Shown here: positions 46,163 through 54,216 of the stretch, in pieces
Layout of the letters: the number at the start of each line of letters is the position of its first letter
Position numbering within the stretch: the stretch's first letter is position 1
Source: Azohydromonas aeria
GTDB lineage: Bacteria; Pseudomonadota; Gammaproteobacteria; Burkholderiales; Burkholderiaceae_C
NCBI RefSeq assembly: GCF_009760915.1
Contig: NZ_VIDQ01000019.1
Span: 1-64,000 of the forward strand
Direction: 5' to 3'
Length of the DNA stretch: 64,000 bases
Position numbers and translations under genes: made by a program
Notes under the pieces: generated by a model
Database searches by the model: none
What the model saw: only the letters and a program-made list of their open reading frames with translations
Told to the model about the DNA's origin: nothing

Positions 46163-46307
46163 GGGCAATGGAGGCCCCCGGCGTGCGCCGCGGGGTCGGA
46201 ATTCTCGCGCAAGCGGGCAACCGGCACACCTTCACGCGCGCCGCGCGAAAGCCACACCTTCAGCGAGCGGCACAATCCCGCACACGACCGGGACAGCATT
46301 ACTGACC

Positions 46308-48482
46308 ATGAGCCCCAAGAACGACATCCGGCTGCTGCGCATCAACCACCTGCGCGGGCCCAACATCTGGACCTACCGACCCGCGCTGGAGGTCTGGCTG
46401 GACCTCGGCGAGCTGGAGGACTTCCCCTCGCACCTGATCCCGGGCTTCACCGACCGGCTGCTGGCGCTGCTGCCCAACCTGATGGAGCACCACTGCGGCG
46501 TCGGCGAGCGCGGCGGCTTCGTCGAGCGGCTGCGCGAGGGCACCTGGGCCGGCCACATCCTGGAGCACGTGGTCATCGAGCTGCTCAACCTCGCGGGCAT
46601 GCCCACGGGCTTCGGCCAGACGCGCAGCACCTCGCAGCGCGGCGTCTACCGCATGGTGTTCCGCGCCCGCGACGAGCAGGTGGCGCGCGCCGCGCTGGCG
46701 CAGGGGCACGCGCTGCTGATGTCGGCCATCAACGAGCGGCCCTTCGACGTGGCCGCCGCCGTCAACGTGGTGCGCGAGCAGCTCGACGACTGCTACCTCG
46801 GCCCCTCCACTGCCGCCATCGTCGAGGCGGCCACCGAGCGCCGCATCCCGCACATCCGGCTCAACAGCGGCAACCTGGTGCAGCTCGGCCACGGCGCGCG
46901 CCAGCGCCGCATCTGGACGGCGGAAACCGACCGCACCAGCGCCATCGGCGAGGGCATCGCCGGCGACAAGGACCTCACCAAGACACTGCTGGCCGCCTGC
47001 GGCGTGCCGGTGCCCGAGGGCCGCGTGGTAGAGAGTCCGTCCGAGGCCTGGGAAGCCGCCGAGGACATCGGCGTGCCGGTGGTGGTGAAGCCCTCGGACG
47101 CCAACCACGGCCGCGGCGTGTCGCTGGAGCTGACCGAACAGGCCGACATCGAGGCCGCCTTCGGCATCGCCGACGCCGAGGGCTCCGAAGTGATCGTCGA
47201 GCGCTACGTGCGCGGCAACGAGCACCGGCTGCTGGTGGTGGGCGGCAAGCTCGTGGCCGCGGCGCGCGGCGAGAGCCTGTGGATCACCGGCGACGGCCAG
47301 GGCAGCGTGGTGCAGCTCATCGACAGCCAGCTCAATTCCGACCCGCGCCGCGGCGAGGCCGAGGACCTGCCGCTGGAGACCATCCGCCTGGAGCGCGAGC
47401 CGGTGATGCGCCAGCTGCTGCAGCGCCAGGGGCTGGACGGCGACTCGGTGCCGGCCGCCGGCCGGCGCGTGCTGGTGCAGCGCAACGGCAACATGGCCTT
47501 CGACTGCACGCACGAGGTGCATCCGGAAGTCGCCGCCATGGCCGTGCTCGCGGCCAAGGTGGTGGGCCTGGACATTGCCGGCATCGACCTGGTGGCCGAG
47601 GACATTTCCAAGCCGCTGGAGGGCCAGCGCGGCGCCATCGTCGAGGTCAACGCCGGCCCGGGCCTGCTGATGCACCTGAAGCCCGCGGTGGGCACGCCGC
47701 AGCCGGTGGGCCGCGCCATCGTGGACCACCTCTTCGCCGAGGGCGAGAGCGGGCGCATCCCCATTGTCGGCGTGGCCGGCACGCGCGGCACGCACGTCAC
47801 GGCGCGGCTGGTGGCGTGGCTGCTGCACCTGCGCGGCACGCCCGTGGGCCTGGCGTGCCGCGACGGCCTGTTCATGGAGAACCGCCTGGTGCAGGGCGGC
47901 CACCGCGCCGACTGGGCATCGGGCCACCGGCTGCTGATGAACCGCCGCATCGAGGCCGCCGTGGTCGAGAACGGCCCGCTGTCGATCCTGAGCGACGGCC
48001 TGGCCTACGACCGCTGCCACGTCGGCATCGTCACCGACCTCGAAGGCGCCGAGCTGCTCGCCGACCACGACATCCGCGACGCCGACCAGCTGCCCAAGGT
48101 GCTGCGCACCCAGGTGGACGTGGTGCTCGACGACGGCGTGGCCGTGCTCAATGCCGGCGACGAGCGCGTCGCGGCGCTGGCCGCGCTGTGCGACGGCGAG
48201 TCGATCCTGTACGCGCTCGACGCGGACAACGCCGCGCTGGCCGCGCACGTGGAAGGCGGCGGCCGCGCCGTGCGGCTGCAGGGCCGCGGCGCCGAGCTGC
48301 TGGCACCCGACGCGCAGCCGCAGCGCATCGAGCTGGGCCCCTGGGGCGAAGGCGCCCGGGCCGAGGCCGTGCTGCCCGCCGTGGCCGCCGCCTGGGCGCT
48401 GGGCATCGCCCCGGCCCTGATCCGTGCCGGCATCGAAACCTTCGATGCCGAGCTGGCGCGCAACCCGAATCCGAACCGCTGA
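46308..48482 (+). CDS. cphA2: Cyanophycin synthetase-like protein with degenerate Mur-ligase P-loop (CphA2-like)
   Basis: A 724-residue relative of cyanophycin synthetase. The N-terminal domain (1-160: IRLLRINHLRGPNIWTYRPA) and the ATP-grasp domain (about 200-475: GDKDLTKTLLAACGVPVPEG, VVKPSDANHGRGVSLELTEQ, VIVERYVRGNEHRLLVVGGK, IVEVNAGPGLLMHLKP) look intact. The third, Mur-ligase-like domain is shorter, and its P-loop reads VAGTRGTHVTARLVA instead of GTNGKTT, so it should not bind ATP there. This is the pattern of CphA2-type enzymes, which polymerise beta-Asp-Arg dipeptide. It overlaps the next gene (TGATG at 48480-48484), so both are made together. Confidence 0.9.
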   Translation: MSPKNDIRLLRINHLRGPNIWTYRPALEVWLDLGELEDFPSHLIPGFTDRLLALLPNLMEHHCGVGERGGFVERLREGTWAGHILEHVVIELLNLAGMPTGFGQTRSTSQRGVYRMVFRARDEQVARAALAQGHALLMSAINERPFDVAAAVNVVREQLDDCYLGPSTAAIVEAATERRIPHIRLNSGNLVQLGHGARQRRIWTAETDRTSAIGEGIAGDKDLTKTLLAACGVPVPEGRVVESPSEAWEAAEDIGVPVVVKPSDANHGRGVSLELTEQADIEAAFGIADAEGSEVIVERYVRGNEHRLLVVGGKLVAAARGESLWITGDGQGSVVQLIDSQLNSDPRRGEAEDLPLETIRLEREPVMRQLLQRQGLDGDSVPAAGRRVLVQRNGNMAFDCTHEVHPEVAAMAVLAAKVVGLDIAGIDLVAEDISKPLEGQRGAIVEVNAGPGLLMHLKPAVGTPQPVGRAIVDHLFAEGESGRIPIVGVAGTRGTHVTARLVAWLLHLRGTPVGLACRDGLFMENRLVQGGHRADWASGHRLLMNRRIEAAVVENGPLSILSDGLAYDRCHVGIVTDLEGAELLADHDIRDADQLPKVLRTQVDVVLDDGVAVLNAGDERVAALAALCDGESILYALDADNAALAAHVEGGGRAVRLQGRGAELLAPDAQPQRIELGPWGEGARAEAVLPAVAAAWALGIAPALIRAGIETFDAELARNPNPNR

Positions 48483-51037
48483 TGAACGTCTCACGCATCC
48501 GGGCCCTGCGCGGCCCCAACCTCTGGAGCCGCCACACCGCCATCGAGGCCGTGGTGGCCTGCGAGGGCGCCGAAAACGCCCTTGCCGACATGCCCGGCTT
48601 CGAGTCCCGGCTGCGCCAGCGCTTTCCGGGGCTGGCCACGCTGCCGCGCGGCGCCGGCCTGGCGCACGTGCTCGAAGCCGCCACGCTCAACCTGCAGGCC
48701 CAGGCCGGCTGCCCGGTCACCTTCAGCCGCACCCAGCCCACGCTCGATGCCGGCGTGTACCAGGTGGTGGTCGAGTACACCGAGGAGGCCGTGGGCCGCA
48801 TGGCCTTCGACACCGCGCGCGCGCTGGTGGACGCGGCGCTGGCCGACGCCGCCTTCGACCTCGACGCCGCGCTGGCCGCGCTGCGCGAGAAGGACGAGGA
48901 CGTGCGCCTGGGCCCCTCCACCGGCTCCATCGTCGCCGCGGCGCTGGCGCGCGGCATCCCGTACCGGCGCCTGACCGAGGGCAGCCTGGTGCAGTTCGGC
49001 TGGGGCGCCAGGCAGCGCCGCATCTGGGCCGCCGAGGTGGACACCACCAGCGCCGTGTCCGAGTCCATCGCGCAGGACAAGGACCTGACCAAGAAGCTGC
49101 TGGCCGCCGCAGGCGTGCCGGTGCCCATCGGCCGGCCCGTGGCCAGCATGGACGAGGCCTGGGAAGTCGCCAACGAGATCGGGCTGCCGGTGGTGCTCAA
49201 GCCGCTGGACGGCAACCAGGGCAAGGGCGTGACGGTCAACGTCGCCACGCGCGAGCACATGGAGATCGCCTACCGGGTGGCCGCCGAGATCGGCGAGGTG
49301 CTGGTCGAGAAGTTCCTGCCCGGCAGCGACTACCGGCTGCTCGTGGTCGGCGACCGGCTCGTGGCCGCGGCGCGGCGCGACCCGCCGCAGGTCGCAGGCG
49401 ACGGCGTGCACACCGTGCGCGAGCTGGTCGAGCAGGTCAACGCCGACCCCAGGCGCGGCGACGGCCACGCCACCTCGCTGACCAAGATCCGCCTGGACGA
49501 CATCGCGCTGGCGCGGCTGGACGTGCAGGGCCTCACGCCGGAGTCCGTGCCCGAGAAGGGCCGCCGCGTGACGCTGCGCAACAACGCCAACCTCTCCACC
49601 GGCGGCTCCGCCACCGACGTCACCGACGACGTGCACCCGGAAGTGGCCGCGCGCGCCGTGGCGGCGGCGCAGATGATCGGGCTGCACATCTGCGGCGTGG
49701 ACGTGGTGTGCGAGAGCGTGCTGCGCCCGCTGGAGGAACAGAGCGGCGGCGTGGTCGAGGTCAATGCCGCGCCGGGGCTGCGCATGCACCTGTCGCCCTC
49801 GTACGGCAAGGGCCGCAACGTGGGCGAGGCCATGATCGGCCGCCTCTACGCGCCGGGCGACGACGGGCGCATCCCGGTGGTGGCCGTCACCGGCACCAAC
49901 GGCAAGACCACCGTGACGCGGCTGATCGCGCACCTGTTCGCCAGCGCCGGCCTGCGCGTGGGCATGACCAACACCGACGGCGTCTACGTCAACGGCCGCC
50001 AGACCGACAGCGGCGACTGCAGCGGCCCCAAGAGCGCGCGCAACGTGCTGCTGCACCCGGAGGTGGACGCGGCCGTGTTCGAGACCGCGCGCGGCGGCGT
50101 GCTGCGCGAGGGCCTGGGCTTCGACCGCTGCAGCGTGGCCGTGGTCACCAACATCGGCGCGGGCGACCACCTGGGGCTGAACTACATCACCACGGTCGAG
50201 GACCTGGCGGTGCTCAAGCGCGTGATCGTGCAGAACGTGGCCGAGAGCGGCTACGCGGTGCTCAACGCCGCGGACCCGACCGTGGCGGCCATGGCGCACG
50301 TGTGCCCGGGCAAGGTGATCTTCTTCGCCGCCGACCGGCACCACCCGCTCATGGCCACGCACCGCGCGCAGGGCCAGCGCACCGTGTTCGTGGACGGCGA
50401 CGCCGTGATCGCCGCCGAGGGCACCTGGCGCGAGAGCCTGCCGCTGCGCGACATCCCGCTGACGCGTTCCGGCTCGATCGGCTTCCAGGTCGAGAACGTG
50501 ATGGCCGCCGTCGCCGCGGCCTGGGCCTCGGGGTTGAGCTGGGACGCGGTGCGCCGCGGGCTGGCCAGCTTCGTCAACGACGCGCACAACGCGCCGGGGC
50601 GCTTCAACGTCATGGACTACCGCGGCGCCACGCTGATCGCCGACTACGGCCACAACCCCGACGCCATGCGCGCGCTGGTGGCGGCCATCTCGACCATGCC
50701 GGCGAAGAAGCGCTCGGTGGTAATCAGCGGCGCCGGCGACCGGCGCGACGAGGACATCACCGAGCAGACGCAGATCCTGGGCGCGGCCTTTGACGAGGTC
50801 GTGCTCTACCAGGACCAGGCGCAGCGCGGGCGCGCCGACGGCGAGGTCATCGCGCTGCTGCGCCAGGGCCTGCAGGGCGCGGCGCGCACGCGCCACGTCG
50901 AGGAGATCCGCGGCGAGTTCGTCGCCATCGACTCGGCGCTGTCGCGGCTGCAGCCGGGCGACCTGTGCCTGATCCTCATCGACCAGGTGGAAGAGGCGCT
51001 GGCGCACCTGGCGCAGCGCTGCGCCGAGGCCGCCTGA
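48482..51037 (+). CDS. cphA: Cyanophycin synthetase
   Basis: CphA polymerises Asp and Arg into cyanophycin (multi-L-arginyl-poly-L-aspartate), a nitrogen reserve granule. The 851-residue protein has the N-terminal domain (RIRALRGPNLWSRHTAIEAV), the ATP-grasp domain (AQDKDLTKKLLAAAGVPVPI, VVLKPLDGNQGKGVTVNVAT, VLVEKFLPGSDYRLLVVGDR, VVEVNAAPGLRMHLSPSYGK) and a complete Mur-ligase domain with P-loop VVAVTGTNGKTTVTRLIAHL (about 470), NTDGVYVNGRQTDSGDCSGP, VFETARGGVLREGLGFDRC and ADYGHNPDAMRALV. Length and motifs are normal. No cyanophycinase or isoaspartyl peptidase gene lies in the window. Its ATG overlaps the stop of the preceding CphA2-like gene. Confidence 0.95.
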   Translation: MNVSRIRALRGPNLWSRHTAIEAVVACEGAENALADMPGFESRLRQRFPGLATLPRGAGLAHVLEAATLNLQAQAGCPVTFSRTQPTLDAGVYQVVVEYTEEAVGRMAFDTARALVDAALADAAFDLDAALAALREKDEDVRLGPSTGSIVAAALARGIPYRRLTEGSLVQFGWGARQRRIWAAEVDTTSAVSESIAQDKDLTKKLLAAAGVPVPIGRPVASMDEAWEVANEIGLPVVLKPLDGNQGKGVTVNVATREHMEIAYRVAAEIGEVLVEKFLPGSDYRLLVVGDRLVAAARRDPPQVAGDGVHTVRELVEQVNADPRRGDGHATSLTKIRLDDIALARLDVQGLTPESVPEKGRRVTLRNNANLSTGGSATDVTDDVHPEVAARAVAAAQMIGLHICGVDVVCESVLRPLEEQSGGVVEVNAAPGLRMHLSPSYGKGRNVGEAMIGRLYAPGDDGRIPVVAVTGTNGKTTVTRLIAHLFASAGLRVGMTNTDGVYVNGRQTDSGDCSGPKSARNVLLHPEVDAAVFETARGGVLREGLGFDRCSVAVVTNIGAGDHLGLNYITTVEDLAVLKRVIVQNVAESGYAVLNAADPTVAAMAHVCPGKVIFFAADRHHPLMATHRAQGQRTVFVDGDAVIAAEGTWRESLPLRDIPLTRSGSIGFQVENVMAAVAAAWASGLSWDAVRRGLASFVNDAHNAPGRFNVMDYRGATLIADYGHNPDAMRALVAAISTMPAKKRSVVISGAGDRRDEDITEQTQILGAAFDEVVLYQDQAQRGRADGEVIALLRQGLQGAARTRHVEEIRGEFVAIDSALSRLQPGDLCLILIDQVEEALAHLAQRCAEAA

Positions 51038-51077
51038 GAGGCCTGGAGCCCGGGGCGGCACGCGTGACCGGGCCGTC

Positions 51078-51689
51078 ATGAACGCCGCCGCGCCGCAGGA
51101 CCTGACGCAGCTCGCGGCCCTGGCCGCGGCGCTGGGCTGGGCCAGCGGCATGCGGCTCTATGCCGCGGTGTTCCTCACCGGGCTGGCGGGCTGGCTGCAG
51201 TGGGTCACCCTGCCGCCAGGACTGCAGGTGCTGCAGTCGCCGCTGGTGCTGGGCGCGGCGGGCGTGATGCTGCTACTGGAGTTCATCGCCGACAAGGTGC
51301 CGGCGGTGGACTCGCTCTGGGACGCCGTCCACACCTTCATTCGCATCCCGGCCGGCGCCGCGCTGGCCGCGGGGGCGCTGTCCGGCGCCACCGGCACCGA
51401 CACGGCCAGCTGGGCCGTGATCGCCGCCCTGGCCGGCGGCACGCTGGCCGCCACGGCGCACGCCGGCAAGGCCAGCACGCGCGCGGCGGTGAACACCTCG
51501 CCGGAGCCCTTCTCCAACCTCGCCCTGTCCCTGGCCGGCGACGCCGCCGTGCCGGGGCTGCTGTGGCTGTCGTGGGCGCATCCGCTCGCCCTCTTCGGCG
51601 TGCTGGCGCTGGGCGTGGCGCTGGCCCTGGGACTCACCTTCACGCTGTGGCGCTTCGTGCGGCGCAAGCTCGGGGCGATGCGGCGCTGA
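51078..51689 (+). CDS. DUF4126 membrane protein
   Basis: A 203-residue membrane protein of the DUF4126 family: AALAAALGWASGMRLYAAVF is the conserved N-terminal block, ADKVPAVDSLWDAVHTFIRI P the second, and AHAGKASTRAAVNTSPEPFS NLALSLAGDAAVPGLLWLSW the third, with five or six membrane helices. Function is unknown. It follows cphA by 40 bases on the same strand, so it may be in the cyanophycin transcript, though a functional link is not established. An AT-richer stretch follows. Confidence 0.85.
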   Translation: MNAAAPQDLTQLAALAAALGWASGMRLYAAVFLTGLAGWLQWVTLPPGLQVLQSPLVLGAAGVMLLLEFIADKVPAVDSLWDAVHTFIRIPAGAALAAGALSGATGTDTASWAVIAALAGGTLAATAHAGKASTRAAVNTSPEPFSNLALSLAGDAAVPGLLWLSWAHPLALFGVLALGVALALGLTFTLWRFVRRKLGAMRR

Positions 51690-51797
51690 CGGGGCCCAGC
51701 GAATATTTCACTATCTGGTTTCAAACATGCCAGAACATTTCACGGACATTTTTGACATGCCGCCGAACAAATCACCAAGGCGGTGGCGGAACGAAGG
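51690..51797. other. AT-richer gap between convergent genes
   Basis: Between the DUF4126 stop and the lrgB stop lies the most AT-rich stretch of this part of the window (51710-51765). It contains acatgcc twice (51727-51733, 51755-51761) and tttcac twice (51716-51721, 51738-51743). No gene, hairpin with T-run, or promoter is convincing. Confidence 0.4.
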
Positions 51798-52514
51798 TCA
51801 GCCCAGGAAGCGCGCCGCCAGCGGCATCAGCAGCGCTGCCAGCAGCACCTGCAGCCCCAGCGCCATGCCGGCGTAGGCGCCGGCGTCGGGGTGCACCTGC
51901 AGGGCACGCGCCGCGCCAATGCCGTGCGCGGCCGTGCCCAGCGCGAAGCCACGCACGGCCCAGTCGCGCACGCCCAGGCCGTCGAAGAGGTACTTGGCCG
52001 ACAGCGCGCCCACCATGCCGGTGAGCACCGCGAACAGCGCCGCCAGCGCCGGGATGCCGCCCAGGCGCTCGGCGATGCCCATGGCCACCGGCGCGGTCAC
52101 GGACTTCGGCGCCAGCGAGCGCAGCACGTCCGCCGGCAGCCCCAGCGCCCAGCCCAGGGCCAGCGCGCTGCCCGCGGCCGCCGTGCCTCCCGCCAGCGCC
52201 GCCAGCACCAGCGCCGCGCCGCGGCGGCGCAGCGCCTCGCGCCGCAGCCACAGCGGCCAGCCCAGCGCCACCACCGCCGGCCCCAGCAGCACGTGCACGA
52301 ACTGCGCGCCGGCGAAGTACGCGGGATACGGCGTGCGCGTGGCCAGCAGCAGCAGGCCCAGCATCGCCACCGACCACAGCACCGGGTTCGCCCACGGCGC
52401 GTGGCCCACGCGGGCGTAGAAGGCCTGCGCCAGCACGTAGGTCACGAGCGTGGCGGTGAGCCCGAACAGCGGCGTGGAGGCCATGTAGACCCAGAGCTGC
52501 ACGAAGTCGGCCAT
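51798..52514 (-). CDS. lrgB: LrgB-family membrane protein
   Basis: A 238-residue LrgB/CidB protein with seven or more helices. GLTATLVTYVLAQAFYARVG at the start, LLGPAVVALGWPLWLRREAL, SLAPKSVTAPVAMGIAERLG (the conserved PKSVTxPIA block) and GTAAHGIGAARALQ are the family marks. LrgAB and CidAB modulate murein hydrolase export and cell death in Staphylococcus, and pyruvate transport in Bacillus; in proteobacteria the role is not settled. It follows lrgA by four bases in one transcript. Confidence 0.92.
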   Translation of the reverse strand: MADFVQLWVYMASTPLFGLTATLVTYVLAQAFYARVGHAPWANPVLWSVAMLGLLLLATRTPYPAYFAGAQFVHVLLGPAVVALGWPLWLRREALRRRGAALVLAALAGGTAAAGSALALGWALGLPADVLRSLAPKSVTAPVAMGIAERLGGIPALAALFAVLTGMVGALSAKYLFDGLGVRDWAVRGFALGTAAHGIGAARALQVHPDAGAYAGMALGLQVLLAALLMPLAARFLG

Positions 52515-52518
52515 GACG

Positions 52519-52902
52519 TCAGTCCTCCTTGTCGGTCGCCGACGGCGCGTCGCCGGCGCCGGCCGAGCGCGCCAGCAGCGCGCGCAGCACCAGCGCCGTC
52601 ACGGCCATGCCCACCCAGGTGGACAGCACGATGGCCAGCAGCAGCTTCCAGCCGTACTGCGACAGCAGCGCCAGGTGCGTGATCACGCCCACGCCCACCG
52701 GCACGAACAGCAGCGACAGGTGCGCCAGCAGCGCTTCCGCCGCCGCCGCCACCGGCGCGCGCAGCGCCTCGACGCGCAGCGCCACGAGCAGCAGCGCCAG
52801 CCCCAGCACCGGCCCGGGCAGCGGCAGCTGAAAGCCGCGCGCCAGGGCTTCGCCCAGCGCCTGCAGCAGCAGCAGCAGGGCCAGTCCGCGCAGCGCTTCC
52901 AT
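52519..52902 (-). CDS. lrgA: LrgA/CidA-family membrane protein
   Basis: A 127-residue CidA/LrgA holin-like protein with four helices: LRGLALLLLLQALGEALARG, LPLPGPVLGLALLLVALRVE (the PGPVxG motif), LAHLSLLFVPVGVGVITHLA (the LFVPxGVG motif) and AIVLSTWVGMAVTALVLRAL. A hydrophilic tail of 20 residues follows. It is the first gene of the lrgAB pair and begins seven bases after the stop of the phosphodiesterase gene upstream, so all three share a transcript. ATG at 52902. Confidence 0.9.
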   Translation of the reverse strand: MEALRGLALLLLLQALGEALARGFQLPLPGPVLGLALLLVALRVEALRAPVAAAAEALLAHLSLLFVPVGVGVITHLALLSQYGWKLLLAIVLSTWVGMAVTALVLRALLARSAGAGDAPSATDKED

Positions 52903-52909
52903 GGCGGCT

Positions 52910-53947
52910 TCAGCCCCGGCGCGCGGCGCGGGCCTGCACGGCGGCGCGGCCCTGCGCCGGGTGGTCGGTGAAGAAGCCGTCCAGGCCGGCGTCGAGGAAG
53001 GCGTCCAGGCAGCCGGCGAGGTCGCCGTGCGCGGCCGGGTCCGTGCCGCGCCAGAACTGCGCGGGCAGGAAGCGGTTCTCGGCGCGGAAGGTCCAGGCAT
53101 GGACCTGCAGCCCGGCGGCGTGCGCCCGCGCCACCAGCGGCGTGGGCGTGCCGAGCACGCCGCCCAGGCGGCGCGGGATGACGAGGTCGGCATGCACGCC
53201 GAGGGCCTGCGCGTAGCGGGCGACCTCGCCGAGACCGGCGGGCGTGAGCAGGTCGGCGTAGCGGCGCTGGTCGCCGCTCAGCGTGAAGTCCCGGGGCGCC
53301 CCGCCGGGCTCGACGAGCTGCACCAGCGGCAGCTCCGTCATCTCGCGCAGCGCGCGCAGGTTGGCGACCTCAAAGGACTGGATGAACACCGGCGCGCGCG
53401 GCCCGCGCAGCCCCGCGCCGTGCAGCGCGCGCACCAGCGGCGGCTCCAGCGCCAGGCCCAGGGACTGGAAATGGCTCGGGTGCTTGGTCTCCGGGTAGAG
53501 CCCCACCGGGCGCCCGGGGCGGTGCGCGTTGACCTCGGCCAGCAGCGACAGGATCTGGTCAAGGCTGGGCACGGCGAAGCGGTCGTCGAAGGCCGTGCCG
53601 CGCAGCGCGGGCAGCCGCTCGCGCGCGCGCAGCGTCTGCAGCTCGGCCCAGGTGAAGTCCTCGGTGAACCAGCCGATGCGGGCGTGGCCGTCGATGGATT
53701 TCTTGCGGCAGCGCGCGGCAAATTCGGGACGGTCGGCCACGTCGGTGGTGGCCTCGCGCAGCGAGCCGTCGGGGTGGAGCAGCGCCAGCGCGTTCTCGTG
53801 GCGCGCCACCAGCACCCCGTCACGGGTGCTGACCAGGTCGGGCTCGATGAAGTCGGCCCCCTGTTCGATGGCCAGCGCATAGGCCGCCAGGGTGTGCTCG
53901 GGCCGGCATCCGCTGGCCCCGCGGTGGGCGATCACGAGGGGGTCCAT
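52910..53947 (-). CDS. Glycerophosphodiester phosphodiesterase
   Basis: A 345-residue GDPD enzyme that hydrolyses glycerophosphodiesters to glycerol-3-phosphate and an alcohol. LVIAHRGASGCRPEHTLAAY holds the catalytic HR-x(n)-E, FIEPDLVSTRDGVLVARHEN the metal ligands E-x-D and the second His, and GLYPETKHPSHF the Glu of the C-terminal active site. The longer form with GWFTEDFTWAELQTLRARER is close to periplasmic GlpQ, but no signal peptide is seen. I use the ATG at 53947; an ATG at 53959 is an alternative. A weak sigma-54-like sequence is on its strand at 54068-54083. The 269-base gap to the divergent gene at 54217 has no other gene. Confidence 0.9.
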   Translation of the reverse strand: MDPLVIAHRGASGCRPEHTLAAYALAIEQGADFIEPDLVSTRDGVLVARHENALALLHPDGSLREATTDVADRPEFAARCRKKSIDGHARIGWFTEDFTWAELQTLRARERLPALRGTAFDDRFAVPSLDQILSLLAEVNAHRPGRPVGLYPETKHPSHFQSLGLALEPPLVRALHGAGLRGPRAPVFIQSFEVANLRALREMTELPLVQLVEPGGAPRDFTLSGDQRRYADLLTPAGLGEVARYAQALGVHADLVIPRRLGGVLGTPTPLVARAHAAGLQVHAWTFRAENRFLPAQFWRGTDPAAHGDLAGCLDAFLDAGLDGFFTDHPAQGRAAVQARAARRG

Positions 53948-54216
53948 GGGGCGCAGCATCGCACGCAGGGGGGCTTCCACGAGAGGCTCGAAATGCGCGC
54001 CGGGCTCGCGCCGCAAGAGCGGAAAAAGCCCGTCGCACGGGGGTATCCCGGACAAGACCCGCGGCTTGGCAAGGCCCATTCCCAGGACGCCCAGGAAAGG
54101 CCGGGACAACCCTCGTTGGTACGCTCCCACACCAAAGTCCGGACAACCTGAATGGGCGTGGAATAGGTCACGGTTCGCAGTATCGTGAGTGCCAACCTCA
54201 CTGAAGTTGTGCTGCC

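Noticed and set aside
54068..54083. Sigma-54-like site before the phosphodiesterase gene
   Set aside because: GGGAATGGGCCTTGCC has an intact TTGC but only three of six -24 positions; kept out of the regulon set.
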